Positions 1 to 8,580 are shown, numbered from the stretch's first letter. The stretch: 39,650 nucleotides of DNA from Candidatus Methanoperedens sp. (GCA_027460585.1 JAPZAP010000111.1:1-39650); one strand, 5' to 3'. Made by a program: numbers and translations. Notes: generated by a model not told the origin, from the sequence alone.

Positions 1-1258
1 AAGCGGCGCTATCCATAAGGCGCATAAAGGAGTGTTGTTCATAGACGAGATCAATACGCTTCGGATCGAATCCCAGCAGAATCTCCTGACAGCCCTGCAG
101 GAAAAGGAATTTGCAATTACAGGACAGTCAGAACGTTCAAGCGGCGCCATGGTCAAGACCGACCCTGTACCGTGCGATTTCATAATGGTAGCGGCAGGAA
201 ACCTTGATGCAATAAAGGGTATGCATCCGGCTCTTCGCTCACGCGTCAAGGGCTATGGATATGAAGTTTATATGAGCGATACTATCGAGGATACGCCTGA
301 CAACAGGAAAAAACTTGTCCGGTTCGTAGCCCAGGAAGTAGTAAGGGATGGTAAGATCCCTCATTTCGATAGTGGCGCTGTTGAAGAGATCATTCGTGAA
401 GCGCGCCGCCGTGCGGGCAGGAAAGGACACCTGACGCTCAAACTCAGGGATCTTGGAGGTCTTGTCAGGGTCGCAGGCGATATCGCACATGGTGAGAACG
501 CACCGCTCACTACAGCCGTCCATGTCCTGAAAGCAAAGAGCATTGCCCGTTCTGTTGAACAGCAGCTTGCACACCAGTATCTTGAACGAAGAAAGGATTA
601 TAAGCTCTATATTAAGGAAGGAGCGCAGGTTGGAAGAGTGAATGGCCTGGCGGTTATGGGTGAAGATTCCGGGATTGTGCTTCCGATAATTGCAGAGGTC
701 ACGCCGACGCAATCCACATCAGAAGGTCATATTATCGCAACAGGGATGCTGAAAAATATTGCACGGGAGGCTGTGCAGAATGTTTCGGCACTTATCAAGA
801 AGACAACAGGCAAGGATATCTCAAGAATGGATGTACATATCCAGTTCGTAGGGACTTATGAAGGAGTAGAAGGCGACTCAGCGAGTGTATCCATAGCGAC
901 TGCGGTGCTTTCTGCGATCCAGGGAATTCCTGTTGACCAGACAGTGGCAATGACAGGTTCACTTTCAGTCAGGGGCGATGTGCTTCCTGTTGGCGGCGTG
1001 ACTTATAAGATTGAAGCTGCGGCCCTTGCGGGAATAAAGACCGTCCTTATTCCAAAATCAAATATGGGAGACGTGCTTATTGAAGATGAATACAAGGATA
1101 AGATAAGAATAATTCCTGTATCGAATATTGAAGAGGTATTGGAATTCAGCCTTGTGGGCGGAGAAAAGGAGGGTCTTATCGGGACTCTCAGGAAATTCGC
1201 ATCAAGAACTAAATTCAATCTTCCCATCACTGAAACAAAACCCATAGCCTTAGTGTGA
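1..1258 (+). CDS. lonB: Archaeal Lon protease (LonB), 5' truncated by window edge
   Basis: This is the C-terminal part of the membrane-anchored ATP-dependent archaeal Lon protease, which degrades unfolded and regulatory proteins. The frame is open from base 2, so the gene starts outside the window. Numbering from the GTG at 32, the Walker B motif (LFIDEI) is at the very start, followed by the rest of the AAA+ module to about residue 190. The Lon protease domain follows, with catalytic Ser in GDSASVS (about S283) and Lys in [10 protein letters not shown] (about K326), the Ser-Lys dyad. The transmembrane anchor of LonB normally lies inside the AAA+ module upstream of Walker B and is not visible. 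tldD begins 7 bases after the stop, so the two are probably co-transcribed. The family assignment is very secure. Confidence 0.96.
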   Translation, partial: SGAIHKAHKGVLFIDEINTLRIESQQNLLTALQEKEFAITGQSERSSGAMVKTDPVPCDFIMVAAGNLDAIKGMHPALRSRVKGYGYEVYMSDTIEDTPDNRKKLVRFVAQEVVRDGKIPHFDSGAVEEIIREARRRAGRKGHLTLKLRDLGGLVRVAGDIAHGENAPLTTAVHVLKAKSIARSVEQQLAHQYLERRKDYKLYIKEGAQVGRVNGLAVMGEDSGIVLPIIAEVTPTQSTSEGHIIATGMLKNIAREAVQNVSALIKKTTGKDISRMDVHIQFVGTYEGVEGDSASVSIATAVLSAIQGIPVDQTVAMTGSLSVRGDVLPVGGVTYKIEAAALAGIKTVLIPKSNMGDVLIEDEYKDKIRIIPVSNIEEVLEFSLVGGEKEGLIGTLRKFASRTKFNLPITETKPIALV

Positions 1259-1265
1259 GAATATT

Positions 1266-2594
1266 ATGGATTTTTTTGATACGCGAATACTGAAAAGCGT
1301 CAGTACATCCATTCAAATAGACAATGGGGAGATCCGCGAAATCTCAAATAATTTCTCAAGCGGGGCTGCTGTAAGGGTTCTTGATCACGGTTCATGGGGT
1401 TTTGTATCTCTTGATGGCGTTTTTGATGATCTTAAGGCTGCCAAGTCATCCGCAGGAAGGCTTGCGGAAGCTGCAAGAAATAGAAGTCCGAGGAGCCCGA
1501 TCGAACTTGCTCCCATAAATAAGCCTGACCTTAAGGATCTTCCCAAGGTAAAGGAAAATCCAAGGGATATTACAATTGAGGACAAAGTCAAATTGCTCCT
1601 GGAAATCGAGAACCACGCAAAAATAGACGGAATTAAGAGCACGAATGCGGTATATTCCGAATCACTCATAAATGTAAAATATTCAAGTTCCGAGGGGCTT
1701 GATTGTGAATATACTTTAAACCGGGTAGGGTTTGCAATAAGTGCAATAGCCCAGTCCGAAGGCGTTTACCAGATCGGGAGGGAAAGCAGGTTTGGAGTGA
1801 TGGGTTTTGAGCTCTTTAAGAAACATGATGCTTTTGAGCTTGCACAAAAAGCCGCAACTACTGCAATTGAGCTTCTATCTGCATCCACGCCAAAAGCGGG
1901 ATCATATCCTGTTATCCTTGACCAGGAACTTGCAGGTGTTTTTATCCATGAGGCGGTTGGTCATGCAGTGGAAGCAGATCACGTTCTTGAAGGAAATTCC
2001 ATACTTTCAGGTAAAATCGGCGAACAAATAGCATCTCCTCTTATTACGGTCTATGATGACCCTTCTCTTCATGAATATGGATATTATCCATTCGACGACG
2101 AAGGCGCTGAATCAAAGAGAACCACATTGATACAGGATGGCATCCTGAAAGCCTTTCTCCATTCAAGAGAAACCGCGGGCAAGCTTGGCGGTGAAAGCCG
2201 CAATTCCCGCGCCCAGGGATATGCAAGGCCGGTAATAAGGATGAGCAACACGTTCATAGCTCCCGATGGTATGAAATTTGATGAAATGCTCTCTGAACTA
2301 AAAGACGGCATATACCTGAAAGGGTCGCGCGGAGGCCAGGTTAATCCGGGTGAAGGTGTTTTCCAGTTCAATGCCGAGCGCGGGTTCATCGTGAAGAACG
2401 GAGAGCTTACAACATCTCTTCGGGATGTTTCATTATCAGGGAATACTCTGGAAATATTAAATAATGTGACTGCTGTTGGAAATGATCTTGAAATGAATTC
2501 TGGAAGATGCGGGAAAGCAGGGCAGCTTGTGCCTGTGAGCGACGGGTCGCCTCATGTGCTGGTTAATAGAGCGATGGTGGGGGGGAGCGGGTAA
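1266..2594 (+). CDS. tldD: TldD family metalloprotease
   Basis: 442 residues, matching the TldD/PmbA family in length. TldD proteins are zinc metallopeptidases that trim peptides; with PmbA/TldE they form a heterodimer acting on partly unfolded peptides in the cytosol. The motif HEAVGH lies at about 228-233 followed by an acidic residue, and the C-terminal Cys ligand is in GRCGKAGQ (about C415). The ATG lies 7 bases after the lonB stop. The PmbA/TldE partner often found next to tldD is absent: downstream are a palindromic repeat and a convergent cupin gene. The lonB-tldD pairing suggests a proteolysis operon. Confidence 0.94.
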   Translation: MDFFDTRILKSVSTSIQIDNGEIREISNNFSSGAAVRVLDHGSWGFVSLDGVFDDLKAAKSSAGRLAEAARNRSPRSPIELAPINKPDLKDLPKVKENPRDITIEDKVKLLLEIENHAKIDGIKSTNAVYSESLINVKYSSSEGLDCEYTLNRVGFAISAIAQSEGVYQIGRESRFGVMGFELFKKHDAFELAQKAATTAIELLSASTPKAGSYPVILDQELAGVFIHEAVGHAVEADHVLEGNSILSGKIGEQIASPLITVYDDPSLHEYGYYPFDDEGAESKRTTLIQDGILKAFLHSRETAGKLGGESRNSRAQGYARPVIRMSNTFIAPDGMKFDEMLSELKDGIYLKGSRGGQVNPGEGVFQFNAERGFIVKNGELTTSLRDVSLSGNTLEILNNVTAVGNDLEMNSGRCGKAGQLVPVSDGSPHVLVNRAMVGGSG

Positions 2595-2641
2595 GTCACC
2601 ACCGCGCAGAAATTATAGTTTTCCGGTAAACATGTCATAAA

Positions 2642-2718
2642 AAACAACGAACTGGTACGAACTCGAAACGAACTCTTGGTAATATGAGTTCGTCACAGTT
2701 CGTTTTAGTTCGTTGTTT
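2642..2718. repeat. Palindromic ACGAACT-repeat hairpin, copy 1
   Basis: A 77-nt near-perfect palindrome. The left arm has three ACGAACT-like units with 10-11 nt spacing (outer AAACAACGAACT) and the right arm has three matching AGTTCGT units (outer AGTTCGTTGTTT). The outer 12 bp, middle 7 bp and inner 8 bp pair perfectly, with a loop of about 10 nt. It sits 47 nt after the tldD stop, between convergent tldD and cupin genes. Two diverged copies lie at 25667-25736 and 27466-27538. It is not a classical terminator because no T-run follows. Confidence 0.85.
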
Positions 2719-2821
2719 AAAAATTGCTATGACTATGCGAAAAGCTATATTTTCCATTCATTTTTCACGAAAATGTTTTTGAGTAAACAGCTTGTTGTTA
2801 AGCCGTTTGTTCCATACTTTG

Positions 2822-3142
2822 TTATTCAGCAACATCTTCCACGAATATCATTTTCAAAACTTTTGTGAGGGCCTTGCCCTTGTGTTTATCTTTGTCGCCT
2901 GCCGGTATAAATAATCCATCACCTGTATTGAACACAACAACATTTCCATCAAAATTTACTTCCAATTTGCCCTCTAAAATATACACAATATGTCCTTTAG
3001 TACACCAATCAGTTTCGACAAACTCATCAGTGAACTCTACTAAACGAACTTGTTTGCCATTGCGTTTATAAGCTTTAAATCTTACACCATCTGCCGGATT
3101 TTCCCATGGTATCGATGTAAAATCAATTTTGCATTGTTCCAT
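2822..3142 (-). CDS. Small single-domain cupin protein
   Basis: 106 residues, a single cupin_2 beta-barrel. The central segment ETDWCTKGH...LEGKLEVNFDG and the second motif GDGLFIPAG define the two cupin motifs. The first motif has only one His (in KGH), so metal binding may be weaker than in classical HxH cupins. Such stand-alone cupins have no settled function; sugar or small-ligand binding or dioxygenase-like roles are possible. AGGAG lies about 9 nt before the ATG. It is convergent with tldD across the palindromic element and divergent from the RelA/SpoT gene. Confidence 0.85.
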   Translation of the reverse strand: MEQCKIDFTSIPWENPADGVRFKAYKRNGKQVRLVEFTDEFVETDWCTKGHIVYILEGKLEVNFDGNVVVFNTGDGLFIPAGDKDKHKGKALTKVLKMIFVEDVAE

Positions 3143-3258
3143 GTTCAGTTTCTCCTAAATGCTTAACATGCAATTGATATTGAAGTACTCTTTGAGATTT
3201 TAAATGATTCTTCTGGATTACTTCACCAAGTACAAGCATGAAACACCCATCATCCGTA

Positions 3259-3362
3259 AACCTACCGCGCAAAATCATTATTGATGTTTGAATAACTCTA
3301 GTTTACTAGAAAAACCAAGTTGTACAGCCATGGTTTACCTATAAGAACCTACCGCGCAAAAT
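3259..3362 (+). repeat. Pair of 17-bp direct repeats upstream of the alarmone synthetase gene
   Basis: The 17-mer AACCTACCGCGCAAAAT occurs exactly at 3259-3275 and again at 3346-3362. The second copy ends 5 nt before the TATA box of the RelA/SpoT gene. Between them is a small hairpin (TCTAG-TTTA-CTAGA). A weaker ACCGCGCA match occurs after tldD near 2600. This could be an operator pair or a scar of a past insertion. Confidence 0.6.
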
Positions 3363-3367
3363 TAATG

Positions 3368-3375
3368 TTTATATA
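3368..3375 (+). promoter_or_regulatory. TATA box of the RelA/SpoT gene (leaderless start)
   Basis: TTTATATA is centred 26-27 nt before the ATG at 3398. This is archaeal leaderless geometry and it decides the start codon: the earlier in-frame ATGs at 3320 and 3365 lie upstream of the predicted transcription start. Confidence 0.65.
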
Positions 3376-3397
3376 CTACCTTTGCCATATTAGACTT

Positions 3398-4462
3398 ATG
3401 TTTTGGATAAAACCCAAATACTCCAAAGCGGAGATTAATAGCGCCGGAGATATTTTAATTAGTGAGAGTGCTTCAGAAGAACAAACCAATGAAGCACTAG
3501 AAATTCTAAATAATTGGAGAGCAGTCCATAGCTATCCAATGCACGTTTTCAAAGTAAGATTAAAGAATAAGGCATTACTTGTTGACCAAAAGGCATTAAC
3601 TGTGCAACGTCTAAAACGTGTTCCTGCAATTATTAATAAATTACAAAGGAAGTATAACGGACGCCCTCCAACAATGAAGCTTTCCCAGATGCAAGATATT
3701 GGTGGGTGTAGAGCTGTTTTATCGAATGTTAATTTAGTAAATCAACTTTGTGACCAGTATTACTTAAAAGGAGATTTGAAGCATAAAAGAGTGGGGCTGA
3801 AAGACTATATCAAAAATCCGAAAAACGATGGTTATAGGAGCATTCATTTAATTTATAGATATTTTAGTGACAAAGGAAAGAAAGAATACAATGGTTTGCT
3901 TGTTGAAATTCAAATAAGGTCAAAATTGCAGCATCTTTGGGCAACTGCTATTGAAACAGTAGATTTCTATACTCGCCAAGCAATTAAATCTAGTGAAGGA
4001 GAAGAAGAGTGGATGGAATTTTTTAGATTAGTTAGTTCTGCTTTTGCCAAGTTGGAGAATTGCCCGCTGGTTCCAAATACTCCAAACGATGAAAAAGAGC
4101 TATACTTAGAAATTAAAAAAAGAGAAGCAGAACTAAAGGTTATAACAGTAATGAGAGGCTGGATGCAAGCAATTAAGGTTTTCGAACAGAAGGTCAAACA
4201 AACCCCGAAACTGCAATACTTCTTATTGGAACTGGATATCGCAGGAGAAAGACTTAGTATTACCCCTTATACAAAAGACAAAGAACAACAGGCAATACTG
4301 GATTATGCAGCCTCCGAAAAGAAAAATAGTGGTAAAAGAGAATACGATGTTGTTCTTGTTGGGGCAGATACGAGCACTGATTTGCAAAAGGCATATCCAA
4401 ATTATTTCGTAGACGGAGGAGAGTTTCTGGCAAATCTGAAAAAAATTATAGATAAATATTAG
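3398..4462 (+). CDS. Stand-alone RelA/SpoT-domain (p)ppGpp synthetase-like protein
   Basis: 354 residues from the ATG placed by the TATA box. The central RelA/SpoT nucleotidyltransferase domain shows the synthetase signatures in order: basic ATP-side segment RLKRVPAIINK (about 71-81), DIGGCRAV (Mg-binding Asp about 100), DYIKNPKNDGYRSIH (G-loop Tyr about 146) and VEIQIRSKLQHLWA (catalytic Glu about 170, His about 179). All key synthetase residues are present. There is no HD hydrolase, TGS or ACT domain. A C-terminal ~90-residue extension ends in a YDVVLVGAD...YPNYFVD segment of unknown role. It would transfer pyrophosphate from ATP to a nucleotide. Such enzymes are uncommon in archaea; the AT-rich, Lys-rich sequence suggests transfer from bacteria. 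A growth-control toxin or defence effector is possible but no antitoxin neighbour is obvious. Confidence 0.88.
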   Translation: MFWIKPKYSKAEINSAGDILISESASEEQTNEALEILNNWRAVHSYPMHVFKVRLKNKALLVDQKALTVQRLKRVPAIINKLQRKYNGRPPTMKLSQMQDIGGCRAVLSNVNLVNQLCDQYYLKGDLKHKRVGLKDYIKNPKNDGYRSIHLIYRYFSDKGKKEYNGLLVEIQIRSKLQHLWATAIETVDFYTRQAIKSSEGEEEWMEFFRLVSSAFAKLENCPLVPNTPNDEKELYLEIKKREAELKVITVMRGWMQAIKVFEQKVKQTPKLQYFLLELDIAGERLSITPYTKDKEQQAILDYAASEKKNSGKREYDVVLVGADTSTDLQKAYPNYFVDGGEFLANLKKIIDKY

Positions 4463-4523
4463 TTATCAGAAGATTTTTGATAGACCTTCTTATCAGAAGC
4501 AGAGACTTGACACAACCAAAAAA

Positions 4524-5585
4524 TTATCCTCTCATCCCAATCCTCTTAACCCCCACATACAACCCCAATGCTACCGCCGCATAAACCCCAAAATAAACAA
4601 GCACCTCTGCCCCAACCGAACCCGCTGACAGCCTTGTCGCAAGGTTAAAAGGAGAATTTGCGAATAAGTAACCTACAAGGAACAGCATTATAAGCACCAG
4701 TGAATAAAGATACTGTGATACCATTCTCTTTTTAAACCTGACCGCTATTATCGCACCCAGGATAACAACAATTGCTGCCACTATTCCTGAAAGAAGAAGC
4801 AACAAACCGATATTATTGACAATAACCCCGTTTAAGGTCACAAGAAGAAGCCATAAGAATCCCTGCGCCGGGACGATGATTATAGCTGTTATCATTTTCC
4901 CGTCCAGTATTTCAGAAAAAGAAAGAGGTGAAACAAGCAGCAGGTCAAGTGTTTTACGTTCATACTCCTCGGTCAGCATATCAATAATCATCCCGCCGGA
5001 TATGAAAACTGGCGTAAATACAAGAAGCGGGATAAGTATCCCATAAATGAATTCAAAATAAGTCGATGTCTTTTTTGGAGACCTGTCAACGATAAGTCTA
5101 ACCGGTTCAAAACCTAACCTTGAACTCCTGAGGTCCTGCGCATAGGCTTCATAGTTCTCAAGGGGCTTTTTTAGTTGCAGCATCGCAAATGTGCCTTTTA
5201 TGTCTGATTTTGGAAGATATGTCATTATCTGTATTATTCCACTACCGTTTGCATCCTCTTTCGGGATAACAATGATGGCATCGATCTCGTTATTGTAAAA
5301 ACCAGTAACTGCGGATGAAAGATTATCGTAATAGAATGGCCTGATATGGCCTTTTTCAATGAATTGCTTAAGTTCCCCTGTCCCGACTATTCCCACATTT
5401 GACCTGGGAGTGTTATACCTGTCAAGAGCCGAAGGGTCAAAGAACGACGCAAGACCAATAACAAGCAACGATGAGAAGGAAGCTATGAACAACTGAACGA
5501 TGATCGCAAGCACCAGGGTTTTCTCAAACATGAGGGATTTGAGCTCTTTTTTAACAATGATCTTCCTGTTAGCCAAGAATAACAC
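4524..5585 (-). CDS. ABC-2 type transporter permease
   Basis: About 353 residues. One N-terminal membrane segment (about 23-48) is followed by a ~120-residue extracytoplasmic domain and then five or so C-terminal membrane segments, with the cytoplasmic EYERKTLDLLLVSP motif typical of NatB/ABC-2 permeases. It would export an unknown substrate with the ATPase at 7406-8287. The start is uncertain: GAGGAG lies directly against the GTG at 5585 but six to nine bases before a TTG at 5576, so the TTG may be real. It overlaps the end of the upstream permease, so translational coupling is likely. Confidence 0.87.
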   Translation of the reverse strand: MLFLANRKIIVKKELKSLMFEKTLVLAIIVQLFIASFSSLLVIGLASFFDPSALDRYNTPRSNVGIVGTGELKQFIEKGHIRPFYYDNLSSAVTGFYNNEIDAIIVIPKEDANGSGIIQIMTYLPKSDIKGTFAMLQLKKPLENYEAYAQDLRSSRLGFEPVRLIVDRSPKKTSTYFEFIYGILIPLLVFTPVFISGGMIIDMLTEEYERKTLDLLLVSPLSFSEILDGKMITAIIIVPAQGFLWLLLVTLNGVIVNNIGLLLLLSGIVAAIVVILGAIIAVRFKKRMVSQYLYSLVLIMLFLVGYLFANSPFNLATRLSAGSVGAEVLVYFGVYAAVALGLYVGVKRIGMRG

Positions 5586-7368
5586 TCCTCACAAGATAGA
5601 GATTATAAGCTGCATGAACAACCGATGCCAGGATAACACATGCAAAATAATATCTGCTTCCTGAGTATCGGATTCCCAGTGAAGCTACTGTCGTGGAAGT
5701 GACATGCAAAAGCAGAGGGAAAATAAGAAGACCTGCTCCCATCACTGAACCAAAAGCTGAACTGGAAATACTTGCTATTACCACAAGAAGCAAAAGTTTT
5801 TCACCGGCAAAAAAACCAAGACCCGACAATATGCCGAATTTCAAAGCATTGCCAGTTGTTGCATCTGACATTTTTCTTGAAAAAACAGTATATATCCCGA
5901 CTGATTTTACCAGTTCTTCAATGAACGCAGCCACGACAATGAAAAAAACTATACCGATACGGATCGGAAAATTAAACATCAATACAATAAGCATCATCTG
6001 GATCGAAAATGCGATCGGTATAAGTACGATGCTCAGGGAAAAAAGCGGAACACGGACCCGTTTAATGAACTCCTGGATAGAATCAAGAAGTTTTCCGGAA
6101 ATAGTCTTCTGTGTGAACAGGTCTTCTTCCCTGTAGATAAAAATACCAAATATGAAAATAAGTATGGATACGAGGTAAAACGGGATAGTTGAAAACAGAT
6201 AATCACTTAATGTAACCGTTTCGTTCTCCAGGAGCCTCACAACAAGTGTCATGGGGGAAATAATGCTGATGGCGTGTACATTGGAAAACATCGCAGGAAA
6301 AAAGATATAGCCCGATAGGAAAACCGATAGGAAAATAAGCACAAAGCTGAGTTCTTTGAAGCTTCTGGCAATGATCGCTCCCAGGAATGAAGTCGAGAGA
6401 TACATGAGGGAAATGGGCAGTACTGCCAGTATTATCCAGGGGCTTCCACCCAGCCTGAAAGTCATCAAAGCCACAAGCGCGATTGAACCCAATAGATATG
6501 GCAAAAGCTTGCCGAGTACGATCTGGGTGGAACTAACAGGTGAAACCAGCAATAGTTCACCTTTTCTCTTTATTCTTTCTTCCATAATGCTTGATGAAAA
6601 AAACTGTGCTATAAAATAAATTGGGAAAATAAACAAAAAACTTAAAACGACCGATTTGAAAGGTATCGGGGGGCTTAAATGGGAAGGCGTCGAAAGTGTT
6701 TGCTCACTGATCGCTGATATTTGATTTCCTCCTGTAATTTCCTCAAGTGAAGGAACATGGGCATTATCAGCAGTTCTAATTCCTGGGGTTCCCGCATCTC
6801 CAATTCCTGCAGTTTGAGTCGAGCTAATCTGGTCGCCTTGCGATCCTGTTGAGGACTGTGTCTCAAGAGATGTTTCCATTTCCGGGAGTTTGTTCATCGA
6901 CGGTGAAATAAATGCCTGCTCCCTGGCAAGGTTGTCGATCGTGATCCACACGGGAAAAGTATTATTCAGGTCATTGTAAGTCATCAGGGAGGCTTCATTA
7001 TACCTTTTTACAGCCTTGTCTAATGAATCAAAAGCTGATATGGATTTTTCAGTATTCTGGTAGTATATCTTTTTTCCTATAATAAGAATATCAAAATTAT
7101 CATGTTGAAAAAGATATCTTGCCCTCTCTTCATCCGCGACAAAAACCTCAAATTTCGAATCGCTTCCTATGACACCAGCAAGTGACCCGTCAGTCACCAC
7201 CACTTTATAAATATTATCATTGATGTGAAGGCCTGACTGGACTGCAAAAAAAGAAGCAGTGCCTATCAGGATCAAAATAAATATTGAGAAGAATCGTATT
7301 TTAGGACTGATCGTTGAACGGGTTCTCTTTAATTCCCATTTTGATATTGTAAACAACTCTCTCATCAT
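5569..7368 (-). CDS. ABC-2 permease fused to a PrsW-like intramembrane protease domain
   Basis: 599 residues from the ATG at 7368 (605 if the upstream ATG at 7386 is used). In 605-residue numbering, residues 1-430 are an ABC-2 permease: N-terminal membrane segment, a long extracytoplasmic domain with a Ser/Thr/Gly/Gln-rich linker (about 170-240), then multiple membrane segments with ERIKRKGELLLVSPVS. The last ~120 residues match the PrsW/CPBP glutamic-protease pattern: EELVK (E490, E491), GLGFFAGE (E529), a His in a membrane helix (about H561) and HAAYN (H591). PrsW proteins cleave membrane proteins; fusion to an exporter subunit is unusual and suggests processing of the exported substrate or of a regulator. 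The ATG at 7368 lies 27 nt after a minus-strand TATA-like box at 7390-7400. Confidence 0.82.
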   Translation of the reverse strand: MMRELFTISKWELKRTRSTISPKIRFFSIFILILIGTASFFAVQSGLHINDNIYKVVVTDGSLAGVIGSDSKFEVFVADEERARYLFQHDNFDILIIGKKIYYQNTEKSISAFDSLDKAVKRYNEASLMTYNDLNNTFPVWITIDNLAREQAFISPSMNKLPEMETSLETQSSTGSQGDQISSTQTAGIGDAGTPGIRTADNAHVPSLEEITGGNQISAISEQTLSTPSHLSPPIPFKSVVLSFLFIFPIYFIAQFFSSSIMEERIKRKGELLLVSPVSSTQIVLGKLLPYLLGSIALVALMTFRLGGSPWIILAVLPISLMYLSTSFLGAIIARSFKELSFVLIFLSVFLSGYIFFPAMFSNVHAISIISPMTLVVRLLENETVTLSDYLFSTIPFYLVSILIFIFGIFIYREEDLFTQKTISGKLLDSIQEFIKRVRVPLFSLSIVLIPIAFSIQMMLIVLMFNFPIRIGIVFFIVVAAFIEELVKSVGIYTVFSRKMSDATTGNALKFGILSGLGFFAGEKLLLLVVIASISSSAFGSVMGAGLLIFPLLLHVTSTTVASLGIRYSGSRYYFACVILASVVHAAYNLYLVRSVILG

Positions 7369-7372
7369 AATG

Positions 7373-7400
7373 TTTATTATACTCATAGACTAAATAAGTA
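7373..7400. promoter_or_regulatory. Overlapping divergent promoters of the ABC exporter
   Basis: On the plus strand TTTATTATA (7373-7381) is centred about 29 nt before the ATPase ATG at 7406. On the minus strand TACTTATTTAG (7400-7390) is centred 27 nt before the permease ATG at 7368. Both transcripts would be leaderless and the two TATA boxes sit less than 20 nt apart, so expression of the two halves of the exporter may be mutually constrained. Confidence 0.5.
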
Positions 7401-7405
7401 TTTCT

Positions 7406-8287
7406 ATGAAAGAAATTGAAGTATCAGGACTATATAAAGAATATGGCGGTTTTATCGCCGTTGGAGGCCTGGATTTCGAGATCGAAAAGGGCGAGATTTT
7501 CGGAATTGTAGGTCCAAATGGCGCCGGGAAAACCACGACATTGAAAATGCTGAGCGGATTAATTATCCCCACAGGTGGCTCCATAAAAATCCAGGGGATG
7601 GACATAAAGAAGGATTCACAAAAGATCAAGCAGAAACTTGGTTTCCTGCCAGAGGAAAGCCCTCTGTATGAAGGGATGACAGCTAATGAATACCTCAAGT
7701 TCTTCGCAGAAATCTATGGGATCAAAAATGAGACTGCGTCAAACAGGATCAGGGAAATCCTGGATGCACTGAGGCTTGATGCAGGTGATAAAAAAACTGG
7801 TGAAATGTCAAAAGGTATGCAGCGAAAAGTCATGATAGCAAGAGCTTTAATAAACGACCCTGAATACCTGATAATGGATGAGATGACATCGGGTCTTGAT
7901 CCTACGACTTCAAAGTATCTGACGGATTTTGTCCTGTCATTGAAACAAAAGGACAAGACCATAATCTTTAGCGCCCATAACCTCTACCAGGTGGAAAGCA
8001 TATGCGACCGCGTTCTTATGATGAACAAAGGTAAAAAAGTCGCAATTGGAACCATGCAGGAGATAAGAAAAATGTGCGGCGGTATTGAATATGAGATCGA
8101 ATTCAATGTTAAGGATCATTTTGATTTCGACGTGGTAAAAAATAATGGGAACTTCATAGCAAGGACAAAAAACCTTGATGAATTTAACAGCATTACAGGC
8201 TGGGTGGCGGGACACAATGGGAAAATAATTAATATTAAAACCCTGGAAACATCACTTGAGGAAATATTCCTGAAATTGATGAATTAG
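7406..8287 (+). CDS. ABC transporter ATP-binding protein
   Basis: 293 residues with Walker A GPNGAGKTTT (about 33-42), Q-loop region, ABC signature MSKGMQRK, Walker B YLIMDEMTSGLD and H-loop SAHNL, followed by a ~80-residue C-terminal regulatory segment. This is the NatA/CcmA-like class that drives ABC-2 exporters. It is transcribed away from the two permease genes and its partners are almost certainly those proteins. The stop overlaps by 4 bases the end of the convergent 98-residue zinc-ribbon gene. Confidence 0.95.
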   Translation: MKEIEVSGLYKEYGGFIAVGGLDFEIEKGEIFGIVGPNGAGKTTTLKMLSGLIIPTGGSIKIQGMDIKKDSQKIKQKLGFLPEESPLYEGMTANEYLKFFAEIYGIKNETASNRIREILDALRLDAGDKKTGEMSKGMQRKVMIARALINDPEYLIMDEMTSGLDPTTSKYLTDFVLSLKQKDKTIIFSAHNLYQVESICDRVLMMNKGKKVAIGTMQEIRKMCGGIEYEIEFNVKDHFDFDVVKNNGNFIARTKNLDEFNSITGWVAGHNGKIINIKTLETSLEEIFLKLMN

Positions 8288-8580
8288 TCTTTCACGAATT
8301 TTTCAAATTTTTCTTCTTCTTTTTCGTAATCATCAATGGTTAGAGACTTTCGAAGTTCATATATCGTTTTTCTTATTCTTTCGGATACTGCTTTTTTCAA
8401 TGTGAATTCGATACGTTTGTTGCAGGTAGGGCAGGACGAATAAAAGTTATCAACTTCCCAGAATTCAAGGGTGTTGAGCAGGCAGTCGCCGTCTTTACTT
8501 TGAAAGTCATCTATCACATTGCCGCATTCACTGCATTTTATTTTGAAATTTACAGAATCAAACATTCCCATATTTGTCAC
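8284..8580 (-). CDS. Hypothetical zinc-ribbon protein
   Basis: 98 residues. Two Cys pairs (C16-x2-C19 and C50-x2-C53) flanking a short acidic segment give a zinc-ribbon pattern; a charged helix rich in Glu and Lys forms the C-terminus. No membrane segment. The start could be the first ATG or the GMFDS methionine at residue 6. I do not recognise a named family. The gene overlaps the ATPase stop tail to tail and follows the 231-residue lipoprotein gene on the same strand at 20 nt, so the two may form an operon. Confidence 0.7.
   Translation of the reverse strand: MTNMGMFDSVNFKIKCSECGNVIDDFQSKDGDCLLNTLEFWEVDNFYSSCPTCNKRIEFTLKKAVSERIRKTIYELRKSLTIDDYEKEEEKFEKFVKD

Noticed and set aside
239-712. 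157-codon minus-strand open frame inside lonB
   Set aside because: It is antisense to the conserved LonB protease sequence and has no family character; a shadow frame.
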